Shown here piece after piece: positions 18,264 through 26,766 of a stretch of 33,613 nt of DNA. The notes beneath the pieces were generated by a model. That model had not been told where the DNA came from. It made no database searches and saw only the letters and a program-made list of their open reading frames with translations. How positions within the stretch are numbered: the first letter of the stretch is position 1; each line of letters starts with the position of its first letter. The stretch is from contig JAHFSP010000012.1 of NCBI GenBank assembly GCA_023265685.1, positions 1-33,613 of the forward strand, in the 5' to 3' direction. The position numbers were made by a program, and so were the translations under genes. Source of the stretch: Candidatus Woesearchaeota archaeon (lineage in GTDB: Archaea; Nanobdellota; Nanobdellia; Woesearchaeales; GW2011-AR9).

Positions 18264-20287
18264 TTTCGTCCTATACCAAAATACTCAAAACCATCTTCAC
18301 GAATCAATTCCGGCTCGTAAATATTTCGCCCATCAAAAAGAACTTGGTGTTTCATCTTCTTGCCAATCTCATCAAAACGCATTGTCCAGAACTCATCCCA
18401 CTCCGTGACCAAAAGAATCGCGCTACTCCCAATAATGGAATCCTCAGCATTCAATGCATAGGTAACTTTATCTCCAATAATCAACTTTGTTTCATGCATC
18501 GCAATTGGATCATAGACAACAACGCGAGCACCCAGTTTAATCAAATCATCAATAATAACTAAAGACGGCGCATCACGCATATCACTGGTTTTAGGTTTAA
18601 ACGACAAACCCCATAACGTAAACGTATGTCCCACCAAAGACGAGCCAAATCTCTCCACAATCTTTTGAATAATACAATGTTTCTGTCGCTCATTAACCTC
18701 ATGTACAGCACCCAACAATAATGATTCGTACCCCTTTTGTCGAGCCGTATACGAGAGAGCTTTCACATCTTTAGGAAAACAACTTCCCCCATATCCAACA
18801 CCAGGATTAAGAAATTTAGGACTAATCCGATAATCTAAACCCATCGCCTGTGCCACTAATTTTACATCCGCACCAACTAAATCACAAATGTTAGCAACCT
18901 CATTAATAAAACTTATTTTCGTTGCTAAAAAAGAATTATTCGCATACTTAATCATCTCAGCAGTTGCCCAATCAGTTTCAATAACGGGAATATACGAACG
19001 AACTCTACCCATATACACCCGACGCACCATCGCAGCCGCTTTCACACTCGGCGTCCCAATTACAATTTTATCTGGATGAGAAAAATCATGAACCGCGTTT
19101 CCTTCTTTTAAAAATTCAGGATTCGAGACAACATCAACTTGCGCAGAAGGATTCGCACCACGAATCAACGACATACACGCAGCAGCCGTACCTGGTGGAA
19201 CAGTACTTTTGTTAATCAAAACTTTGTATCCTTGAGAATGTTCAGCCACACTACGTGCAACCGCAAAAACATATTGAAGGTCAGCCCCTCCATCGTCTTT
19301 ACTTGGTGTTCCCACGCAATTAAAAATCACCCCACCAAATGCCACTGCATCTTTAAGATCAGTGGTAAATCGTAGAGTGCCTTTCTCTTTACCTTTGTGA
19401 ACTAACTCTTTCAATCCAGGTTCGTAAAACGGAATCTCTCCGTTTTCAATTCGCCGAATTTTAGATGCATCAATATCAAAACATAATACTTTATGCCCCA
19501 TCGCTGCTAAACTTGCACCCGTCACCAAACCAACATAACCAGTTCCAAAGACTGTGATATTTGTATTCATCACTTTACGACTTGCTTGTTCAAGTTGTTC
19601 CGCACTTCCAATATCAAACCAAGAACCGCTAAGATGCTTACCAAAGACAGTTTCATGCTCTGAAAGATACTTAATAAAATCACCAGCACGATCCGCAAAC
19701 CCTTCACGTAACGCTTTATGGATCAGGGGAATATGATTTCTCTTCAAAGCATAAATCAACGTTGCCGCAAGCGTAGAAGTCGGATGCTGTGGTTTTTCTT
19801 CGAATTTAATTATGCGAGAATTCTCATCAAGGGTCACAATCCCCAACTGACGCGCCACATCAACAGATTTGACATCATGTAATAGAATTGATGACCCATG
19901 CTGTTCAAAAAAAGTCAAAAAATCACGCAGATTCTCATCAAATAAATTATCTCCTCCAACAATCAGCAAATCATCATCCAATTTTGCTTTCTCAATAACA
20001 AACGCCACATCTCCAATCGAACCTAAACGGGTTTGTGGCGTAACCGTCCCATCATTGCAAATTTGAATCTGCTTATTACCAAATCCTGCCGCCCATGAGA
20101 CAAAATCACCATAGAATCGATCATTGGTAACAACCGTGATAGTATCCACTTGCTCACACGCCAAAATTTTCTCTGCGATATGTTCAATGATAGGTTTACC
20201 TGCAACAGGTAACAATGGTTTTGCCGTATTGGCCGTCAATGCCCCTAAACGCGTGGCATACCCTGCAGCAAGAATAATAGCTTTCAT
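18260..20287 (-). CDS. Fusion: sugar nucleotidyltransferase + UDP-glucose/GDP-mannose 6-dehydrogenase
   Basis: N-terminus MKAIILAAGYATRLGALTANTAKPLLPVAGKPIIEHI; junction then MNTNITVFGTGYVGLVTGASLAAMGHKVLCFDID...NPEFLKEGNAVHDF...LNPGVGYGGSCFPKDVKAL (UGD with catalytic Cys). Confidence 0.9.
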   Translation of the reverse strand: MKAIILAAGYATRLGALTANTAKPLLPVAGKPIIEHIAEKILACEQVDTITVVTNDRFYGDFVSWAAGFGNKQIQICNDGTVTPQTRLGSIGDVAFVIEKAKLDDDLLIVGGDNLFDENLRDFLTFFEQHGSSILLHDVKSVDVARQLGIVTLDENSRIIKFEEKPQHPTSTLAATLIYALKRNHIPLIHKALREGFADRAGDFIKYLSEHETVFGKHLSGSWFDIGSAEQLEQASRKVMNTNITVFGTGYVGLVTGASLAAMGHKVLCFDIDASKIRRIENGEIPFYEPGLKELVHKGKEKGTLRFTTDLKDAVAFGGVIFNCVGTPSKDDGGADLQYVFAVARSVAEHSQGYKVLINKSTVPPGTAAACMSLIRGANPSAQVDVVSNPEFLKEGNAVHDFSHPDKIVIGTPSVKAAAMVRRVYMGRVRSYIPVIETDWATAEMIKYANNSFLATKISFINEVANICDLVGADVKLVAQAMGLDYRISPKFLNPGVGYGGSCFPKDVKALSYTARQKGYESLLLGAVHEVNERQKHCIIQKIVERFGSSLVGHTFTLWGLSFKPKTSDMRDAPSLVIIDDLIKLGARVVVYDPIAMHETKLIIGDKVTYALNAEDSIIGSSAILLVTEWDEFWTMRFDEIGKKMKHQVLFDGRNIYEPELIREDGFEYFGIGRK

Positions 20288-20375
20288 GTATCACAAAAAC
20301 CGTCGTTTTCCTTTAAAAGGATTATGCAAAAAGAATTTAACCATTAGGAAGAGAAAAAACATACAGAAACCGAGA

Positions 20376-20383
20376 ATAAAAAG
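20376..20383 (-). terminator. Candidate oligo-T terminator after 5S rRNA
   Basis: Minus strand reads ...cctttttattc directly after the 5S 3' end. Confidence 0.4.
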
Positions 20384-20494
20384 GTGGACAGCTTACCGGG
20401 GTTCCCACGTAGCGCAGTACAACCCGGTACGGAAACATCCTTAACTTCCGAGATCGAAACGGGATCGGGTGAATTACGCCCCTATGGCCGTCCA
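20384..20494 (-). rRNA. rrf: 5S ribosomal RNA
   Basis: Reverse complement ggacggccataggggcgtaattcacccgatcccgtttcgatctcggaagttaaggatgtttccgtaccgggttgtactgcgctacgtgggaaccccggtaagctgtcc; 7-bp helix I ggacggc/gctgtcc; conserved CCCGAUCCC and GAUCUCGGAAGUUAAG core. Confidence 0.93.
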
Positions 20495-20514
20495 AGATGC
20501 TAGACCTAGAGGTT

Positions 20515-20523
20515 ATTTATAAA
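20515..20523 (-). promoter_or_regulatory. TATA box of 5S rRNA gene
   Basis: tttataaat on the minus strand, centred ~26 nt upstream of the 5S 5' end, the expected archaeal spacing. Confidence 0.7.
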
Positions 20524-20544
20524 GATTTCTACAAAAATAACAAA

Positions 20545-20901
20545 CTAAAATTTAAAACTCCTTGCCCAATGACCAATCACAGGTAACTCCTTCTCCTTAC
20601 CCTGTAACGCATTAATGACACCTAAAATTGCAAAAATAAGAGGAACGTATCCCAATAAGCTAACGAGTAAAAGAATAGTTGAACCTAGCACAGGAACCCA
20701 GCCAAAAATCAACGACAAAATAGCCAACACTACCTGAAAAACAATAGAATAAATCAAAGCCGCAATCAAAAATGCCACACCTTGATGCACATGAAACCGC
20801 ACAAACTGATCCTTCTTAGCTTCCTCATCAACAAAATACCAGATAACTCCTATAAAAAAATATGCCAATGCAGCAATCGGAGTACGATGTTCGTGAGCCA
20901 T
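20545..20901 (-). CDS. DUF4870/Tic20-like small membrane protein
   Basis: MAHEHRTPIAALAYFFIGVIWYFVDEEAKKDQFVRFHVHQGVAFLIAALI...GVINALQGKEKELPVIG. Confidence 0.7.
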   Translation of the reverse strand: MAHEHRTPIAALAYFFIGVIWYFVDEEAKKDQFVRFHVHQGVAFLIAALIYSIVFQVVLAILSLIFGWVPVLGSTILLLVSLLGYVPLIFAILGVINALQGKEKELPVIGHWARSFKF

Positions 20902-20997
20902 AATCAAAAGAACATTTCTTGAATTTATTAAACTTCCCTATTTTTACTCTCGAGAAGTACACAAAGATATTTATAGTTAAACAACTCACTTAAAAAA

Positions 20998-21336
20998 ATG
21001 AAGATTTTAGATTTTTTTACATTAGGACTTACCAAAAGAACCGACACAGAGCACTGGTTCGATAAACTTGAAAGAGGAATAATATATTGGGCGAAGTCGC
21101 ATGGCCATAGAACAGAAGCAAACTCACTCCAAGCAGCACTTCGATCAAAAACAGACGAGTTTAAAATACAATACAAAAAAAGCAACAAAGAAAAACACGC
21201 CTTGATCAAAACCATAACAAATCTCTTAATAATCACACTTGAAGCAACAGAAAAAGGAAAAAAATTGTCAGAAAAAAAGGTAACCAGAGAAGAAATAACA
21301 GAAATCCAAGCCATCGTTGAACATGCAATTCTTTAG
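20998..21336 (+). CDS. Small hypothetical protein, charged/helical
   Basis: 112-aa ORF in an intergenic slot with no opposing annotated gene; no recognised family. Confidence 0.4.
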   Translation: MKILDFFTLGLTKRTDTEHWFDKLERGIIYWAKSHGHRTEANSLQAALRSKTDEFKIQYKKSNKEKHALIKTITNLLIITLEATEKGKKLSEKKVTREEITEIQAIVEHAIL

Positions 21337-21393
21337 AACCAAACAAACCTCTCTTCCATAACCTTTTAAAACCATCTCAGCCCAAACCATACT

Positions 21394-22092
21394 GTGGTTG
21401 ATACAGCTATTATTCTCGCAGGTGGACTAGGAACCAGATTACGCCCTCTTACCGACGCAACCCCAAAACCTCTCTTACCAATCTGCGGTAAAGCTATCGT
21501 TGAACACATTATTCTCAACCTCAAAAAACACAACATTAACAACATCATTCTCTCCATCGGCTACAAAGCCGATCAAATCCAGCAACATTTCAAAGATGGA
21601 CAACAGTTAGGTGTCAATATCTCCTACTGTATCGAAGACGAACCGTTAGGAACCGGCGGCGCCATCAAACAAGCAGCAACAAATCTAACAGAACCATTCA
21701 TTGTTCTTAATGGAGATAATCTCGGTGACTTTGACTACACGAGTATGGTCCAAACTCACCACACTCATAACGCAAAAATTACCATTGCACTTTATCCTGT
21801 CGAAGATGTAACTCAATATGGTATCGCCAAGTTAGATGGTAATCGTCTAATCCAATTCATTGAAAAACCAAAACGCGAAGAAGCACCTTCAAATCTTAAC
21901 AATGCAGGAGCATATATTATCAACCCCTCAGCCCTCACAATTCTACCTGAAGGTAAATCATCCATTGAACGTGATTGCTTTGAAAAAGTAGCCCCGACGG
22001 GAGGTGTCTATGCATTTCATCATCAAGGACAATGGTTCCCCACCGACACATTAGAAAAGTATACCAACGCAGCAAATAATTTCATGCCGTAA
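21394..22092 (+). CDS. Sugar-1-phosphate nucleotidyltransferase (mannose-1-P guanylyltransferase-like)
   Basis: MVDTAIILAGGLGTRLRPLTDATPKPLLPICGKAIVEHII...LNGDNLGDFDY; GTG start; upstream ttttaaaa. Confidence 0.85.
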   Translation: MVDTAIILAGGLGTRLRPLTDATPKPLLPICGKAIVEHIILNLKKHNINNIILSIGYKADQIQQHFKDGQQLGVNISYCIEDEPLGTGGAIKQAATNLTEPFIVLNGDNLGDFDYTSMVQTHHTHNAKITIALYPVEDVTQYGIAKLDGNRLIQFIEKPKREEAPSNLNNAGAYIINPSALTILPEGKSSIERDCFEKVAPTGGVYAFHHQGQWFPTDTLEKYTNAANNFMP

Positions 22093-22131
22093 AAGATTAA
22101 TAGTGTGCTAAAGACTAACAAAAAAAAGACC

Positions 22132-23538
22132 ATGATCCTCAAACCCTCCATCTTCAAAGCCTACGATATTCGTGGCGAATGGAACAAAGACTGGGATAGT
22201 GAAGGAACCTATATTCTCGCCCATGCACTCACCACCCATTTCAACCCGAAAACGGTAGCTATCGGCTACGACATGCGTCTCTCAAGTCCAGAAATCTTTA
22301 AACAACTCACAAACGCTTTTCGTGAACGTGGTATGAACATCATTGATCTAGGTCTCTGTGCAACAGAATTAGTCTATTACGTAAGTTCATACCCTTCTTC
22401 AGAAATCCCCACAGTCGATCTAGCAATTATGATCACTGCATCGCACAATCCAGGAAAAGACAACGGACTTAAAATCGTACTTCCCAACGCAGTATGTATC
22501 GGACTTGACAGCGGCCTCGACAAAGTACGTGACATCGCTTCAGATCAACCCATACCAATTACCACTAATCAGACCAACCCCCTAAATCAAAAAAATGGAA
22601 CACTCACACATTACGATGCCTGGCAAAACTACAAACATCACGTTTTCTCTCTTGCACCTAAAACCACATTTTCAAAAAAATACAACATAGTCATCGATGC
22701 TAGCAATGGTGTTGGTTCAGTCTTAGTCGATAAAATATTTTCTTCACTCAATGTTAACATTCTACGCCAGTGTTGGACACCTGATGGAACATTTCCTAAT
22801 CATCCTGCCGACCCCGCACAAGAAAATAACACACTTGACTGCCAGAAACGCGTCCTAGAAGAAAAAGCAGATCTAGGTGTATGCCTCGACGGGGATAGTG
22901 ACCGTGTCTTTGTTATTGATGAATTAGGAAGATACATTCCAGGCTATTATCTTGCTGCATTACTCACCGACCATATTCTCAAACAATCTCCCCATTCTGG
23001 TCAAGAACACATAATTCATGATCCCCGCTACTACAAAGCAACTCGTGCCGTTATCACCAAACATCATGCAACACCACACAAAGTACGTGTTGGTCACACC
23101 TTAATCAAAGACGCCATGCGTCGTGTCGAATCACTCTTTTCAGCAGAATGTAGTGGCCATATTTTTTACAGACAAAACAAGTACGCTGAAAGTACCATGC
23201 TTACCATTTTACATGTTCTTACCATCATTGACGAATACGGAACATTAAGTAAAGCTGTTGACCCTTTTTTCACCCAATACCAACTTAGTGGAGAAATAAA
23301 TTTCATTGTAGAAAACCCCCAGCAAATACTCAAAAATCTCGAAACCAAATACCACGACGCATCAATTGATTACGTTGACGGTGTCGACATCGCTTACTCC
23401 AACTGGCGCTGTAATGTGCGAACCTCTAACACCCAACCCCTTTTACGTCTCAATGTTGAAGCACCTAGCAAACAATTAGTTGACACAAAAGTAGAAGAAC
23501 TCAAAACAATTATTGGCGGAACTATCGCAGATCACTAA
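22132..23538 (+). CDS. Phosphomannomutase/phosphoglucomutase
   Basis: FKAYDIRGEWN, ITASHNPGKDNGLKI, CLDGDSDRVFVIDELG, SAECSGHIFY motifs. Confidence 0.9.
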   Translation: MILKPSIFKAYDIRGEWNKDWDSEGTYILAHALTTHFNPKTVAIGYDMRLSSPEIFKQLTNAFRERGMNIIDLGLCATELVYYVSSYPSSEIPTVDLAIMITASHNPGKDNGLKIVLPNAVCIGLDSGLDKVRDIASDQPIPITTNQTNPLNQKNGTLTHYDAWQNYKHHVFSLAPKTTFSKKYNIVIDASNGVGSVLVDKIFSSLNVNILRQCWTPDGTFPNHPADPAQENNTLDCQKRVLEEKADLGVCLDGDSDRVFVIDELGRYIPGYYLAALLTDHILKQSPHSGQEHIIHDPRYYKATRAVITKHHATPHKVRVGHTLIKDAMRRVESLFSAECSGHIFYRQNKYAESTMLTILHVLTIIDEYGTLSKAVDPFFTQYQLSGEINFIVENPQQILKNLETKYHDASIDYVDGVDIAYSNWRCNVRTSNTQPLLRLNVEAPSKQLVDTKVEELKTIIGGTIADH

Positions 23539-23586
23539 ATCAGCAACTCTAAAATCAAAAACAACAAACACAAAGAGACATTATCT

Positions 23587-24618
23587 ATGATCAACCAAAA
23601 ATATTACCACGATATCAAGCAGTTCCCTCAACAATTTCAAAGAGGTCTCAAACTCGCATCCAACACCCGTCTTTCTGGATCATTCGAGCGCATCGTTCTC
23701 TGTGGTATGGGAGGAAGTTCATTCTATGCTGAAATGATCAACGACTACCTCAACAGCAACCCCACAAATAAAATAAAAATTGAACCCTGCCGCTCATACA
23801 ATCTCCCTTCAGGAGTCAACGAAAATACCCTCTTCATCGTTTGCTCCCATTCTGGGAATACTCAGGAGACTCTCTCAACACTTGATCAAATAGAACACCA
23901 TAATTACCCTCATCTCATTCTCACATCGGGTGGCAAGCTTCAACAACGAGCACAACAAAGCCACGCCCCGCTCATCATTGTTCCTACTGGAACTCAACCA
24001 CGTCTCTCAACAGGATATTTCATTGGCGCACTGCTCAAAGTGTTTGAAAATTACAAACTCCTCCCAAACACAATCACCTCAAATCTAGAACAAGAACTCC
24101 TCACTATCACCAATCAACTCAATCCAAATCTTGATGAACCCGCAGCACAACAACTCGCTAAAGAGCTCAAAGACCTCATCCCTATCATCTACACCACAGA
24201 AAATAATACATCATTAGGACGTGTTGCAAAAATTAAATTCAATGAAAATAGCAAAATCCAATCTTTCTACAGTTACTTCCCCGAACTTAACCACAACGAA
24301 ATGGTCGGCTTTACCAAGTTATTAATGAGACCATATTTCATTATCTTCAAATCGAAATTCACCAATCCCCATAATTATCAACGCATGGACATCTTCCTCA
24401 AGCTTATGCACGAACGCAATCTTACTGGAAAAATCATCCCTATGAAAGGAAACAGTAGCTTCGCTGAAATTCTTAACGCCTATTATTTCATCGACCACGT
24501 CACTTACTACCTAGCACAAGAATACGGCATCGATCCAGAGCCCGTCGACATGGTTGAAGATTTCAAGAGGATGTTGGAAATGGGAGCAGTACAATACCAT
24601 AATCAAAATAAGTTGTGA
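23587..24618 (+). CDS. Bifunctional phosphoglucose/phosphomannose isomerase (SIS domain)
   Basis: ERIVLCGMGGSSFYAEMINDYL, LFIVCSHSGNTQETLST, FPELNHNEMVGF, AQEYGIDPEPVDMVEDFKRML. Confidence 0.85.
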   Translation: MINQKYYHDIKQFPQQFQRGLKLASNTRLSGSFERIVLCGMGGSSFYAEMINDYLNSNPTNKIKIEPCRSYNLPSGVNENTLFIVCSHSGNTQETLSTLDQIEHHNYPHLILTSGGKLQQRAQQSHAPLIIVPTGTQPRLSTGYFIGALLKVFENYKLLPNTITSNLEQELLTITNQLNPNLDEPAAQQLAKELKDLIPIIYTTENNTSLGRVAKIKFNENSKIQSFYSYFPELNHNEMVGFTKLLMRPYFIIFKSKFTNPHNYQRMDIFLKLMHERNLTGKIIPMKGNSSFAEILNAYYFIDHVTYYLAQEYGIDPEPVDMVEDFKRMLEMGAVQYHNQNKL

Positions 24619-24671
24619 GTAGAAAAGCTTATTAAATATTCTTGGCTTATAAATCCCAAAAAGAGGTAGAA

Positions 24672-25679
24672 ATGACACAATTTAAAGAACAAGCCATTCA
24701 AACTATTCGAATTGAGGGCCACTACTTTGAAAAGAGTCGTAAAAACGCTCAGGTTATTATTACAGACATCAAAAATTTAGAAGAAGAAGCTGCTCAATAT
24801 GAACAGATTCTTCAGATACGTGGTGTTGGTGGAGAAACCAAAACTATTCTCAAATCAATGGAAAGCTGGGAAGAATCAATTGAAGTATACACTGGTGTTC
24901 TCTCACAAATAATTGGTGAGGAACTTCTCCAACTAAAAGCAGCCTTAATTGAAGAGTGGACTGAACAGTTACAGCATATCCAACGAACACTTGCAGAACT
25001 CGAAGGTCGTTATGATACTAGATCTTCCTATATCAAAGCACCAAATTATAAACAAATCGGGGAAAAGATCGCACATCTAAGTAAAAATCAGCAAGACCGA
25101 AACATAGCTACTGAACTTAAACATCTTATTGCACAAGTTGCACAGACATTTAAGCGCATTGAGAATGCACTCGCTCTCGAACACTCTATTGCACAAAAAC
25201 AACAGCAGACTCTCCAAAGAAAACTTTCTAACGAATACATGAAAAAAAATGCCACCAAATGGAAAGTCATTTTCGAAACTGCATTGCACCAAATCTTTAT
25301 TGGAAAAAACAAAGTACATACCAAAAGCTATGATAAAGATAAGTTAGAACAAGTGTTCGTTGGAATAGAATTTACATGTAATGCTACATCAATAATGAGA
25401 AAAGTTAATATTAACAACAGATTTGGAACGAAGGATATGATGTTCATAGGGATTTCCATTGAATATAATTCTTCAAATGACCAATTTATTTTTGTGATTA
25501 ATAAAAATTGGGAAGAAGGAGCAGGAAAATTTCAGAAGATTATTTACTTTCTAAATCAGGATTCACATATACAAGGTCCAAGCGAAAGAGGGGGGGTTTA
25601 TGTAGGTGAAGAAGACGTATGTATCAAAGAGATCATCAAAAAATTTCGTGAGTTTGCCTACAACTTAAGCCTAATCTAG
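24672..25679 (+). CDS. Hypothetical protein, coiled-coil N-terminal half
   Basis: Long heptad-rich helical N-terminus, distinct C-terminal domain; no recognised family. Confidence 0.5.
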   Translation: MTQFKEQAIQTIRIEGHYFEKSRKNAQVIITDIKNLEEEAAQYEQILQIRGVGGETKTILKSMESWEESIEVYTGVLSQIIGEELLQLKAALIEEWTEQLQHIQRTLAELEGRYDTRSSYIKAPNYKQIGEKIAHLSKNQQDRNIATELKHLIAQVAQTFKRIENALALEHSIAQKQQQTLQRKLSNEYMKKNATKWKVIFETALHQIFIGKNKVHTKSYDKDKLEQVFVGIEFTCNATSIMRKVNINNRFGTKDMMFIGISIEYNSSNDQFIFVINKNWEEGAGKFQKIIYFLNQDSHIQGPSERGGVYVGEEDVCIKEIIKKFREFAYNLSLI

Positions 25680-25722
25680 AACCCTAAATCTTTTAAACCC
25701 CCACATTCATTCAAATCACATT

Positions 25723-26634
25723 ATGGACGATCTTACCATTCAAAAAATTCTCAAAGCCGGTAAAGTTGCAGCAATTGTACGTCGTGAAGGCGCACTCAAA
25801 CTCCAAAAACCAGGCACATCCTATCTTGAAGTTATGGATTACTGCGAAAAACGCATCGAAGAGTTAGGAGCAGGAATCGCCTGGGCGCAAATGGCAGTCA
25901 ACGACGTTGCAGCCCATTTCTGCCCATTAGAAGACGACACTGCTGTCTCCCAAGAAGGCCAACTCATCAAAGTTGATATCGGAACTCACGTCGATGGTTA
26001 CATCGCCGATAACGCTATGACCGTTGAAGTAGGAAAATCCCATGAACATAAAGATCTTATTAAAGCAGCTCAAAACGCGCTCAAAGCCGCAGTCAAATTA
26101 GTAGAACCGGGACGTACTCTTGCCGAACTCGGAGAAGCACAAATGTCAGAAGCGCAGGCTTTAGGTTTTACCACCGTACGCAATCTGTGCGGTCACACCA
26201 TCGATCACTATCAAGTACATGGAGGCGTCTCCATCCCCTCATTCAACAACAAAGAGAAAAAAACGATTCAAGAAGGCTGGCAAGTTGCTATTGAACCATT
26301 CGTTACGCCAGGAGACGGACTCATCAAAGAAAAAGGTCAAGCAACGATTTTTATGATGCGTAAAAATGCCAATGCTCGCTCACCAAATGCACGAAAAATT
26401 ATCGACGACATGAAAGACCGTAACAGTCTCCCCTTCACTACCCGCTGGGTTAGTCGTAAATACGGCAAAGGTGCTGCTGCGCTAGGGATTCGTGAACTTC
26501 TCCAAAACAAAGTTGTTACACCGTACCCGCCCCTCGCAGAAATATCACAAAGCATGGTTAGTCAATTTGAACATTCCATGATTGTAGGTAAGAAAACAAC
26601 CGTTTATACTCGACATGAAGAAGACGAATGGTAA
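25723..26634 (+). CDS. map: Type II methionine aminopeptidase
   Basis: VKVDIGTHVDGYIADNAMTVEV-like metal-ligand region, NLCGHTIDHYQVHGGVSIPSF, AIEPFVTPGDG, YTRHEEDEW C-terminus. Confidence 0.92.
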   Translation: MDDLTIQKILKAGKVAAIVRREGALKLQKPGTSYLEVMDYCEKRIEELGAGIAWAQMAVNDVAAHFCPLEDDTAVSQEGQLIKVDIGTHVDGYIADNAMTVEVGKSHEHKDLIKAAQNALKAAVKLVEPGRTLAELGEAQMSEAQALGFTTVRNLCGHTIDHYQVHGGVSIPSFNNKEKKTIQEGWQVAIEPFVTPGDGLIKEKGQATIFMMRKNANARSPNARKIIDDMKDRNSLPFTTRWVSRKYGKGAAALGIRELLQNKVVTPYPPLAEISQSMVSQFEHSMIVGKKTTVYTRHEEDEW

Positions 26635-26766
26635 AACAACCAAAAATCTTATTATCTACAATCCCATTTTCTAATTTTTATCTTGTTTGGATTTGTTGAA
26701 AAGTTCGCAGTTATCATCAAAAAATCGTAAAAATTCTTAAAGAACCAATATTCTACAGCAACTACC

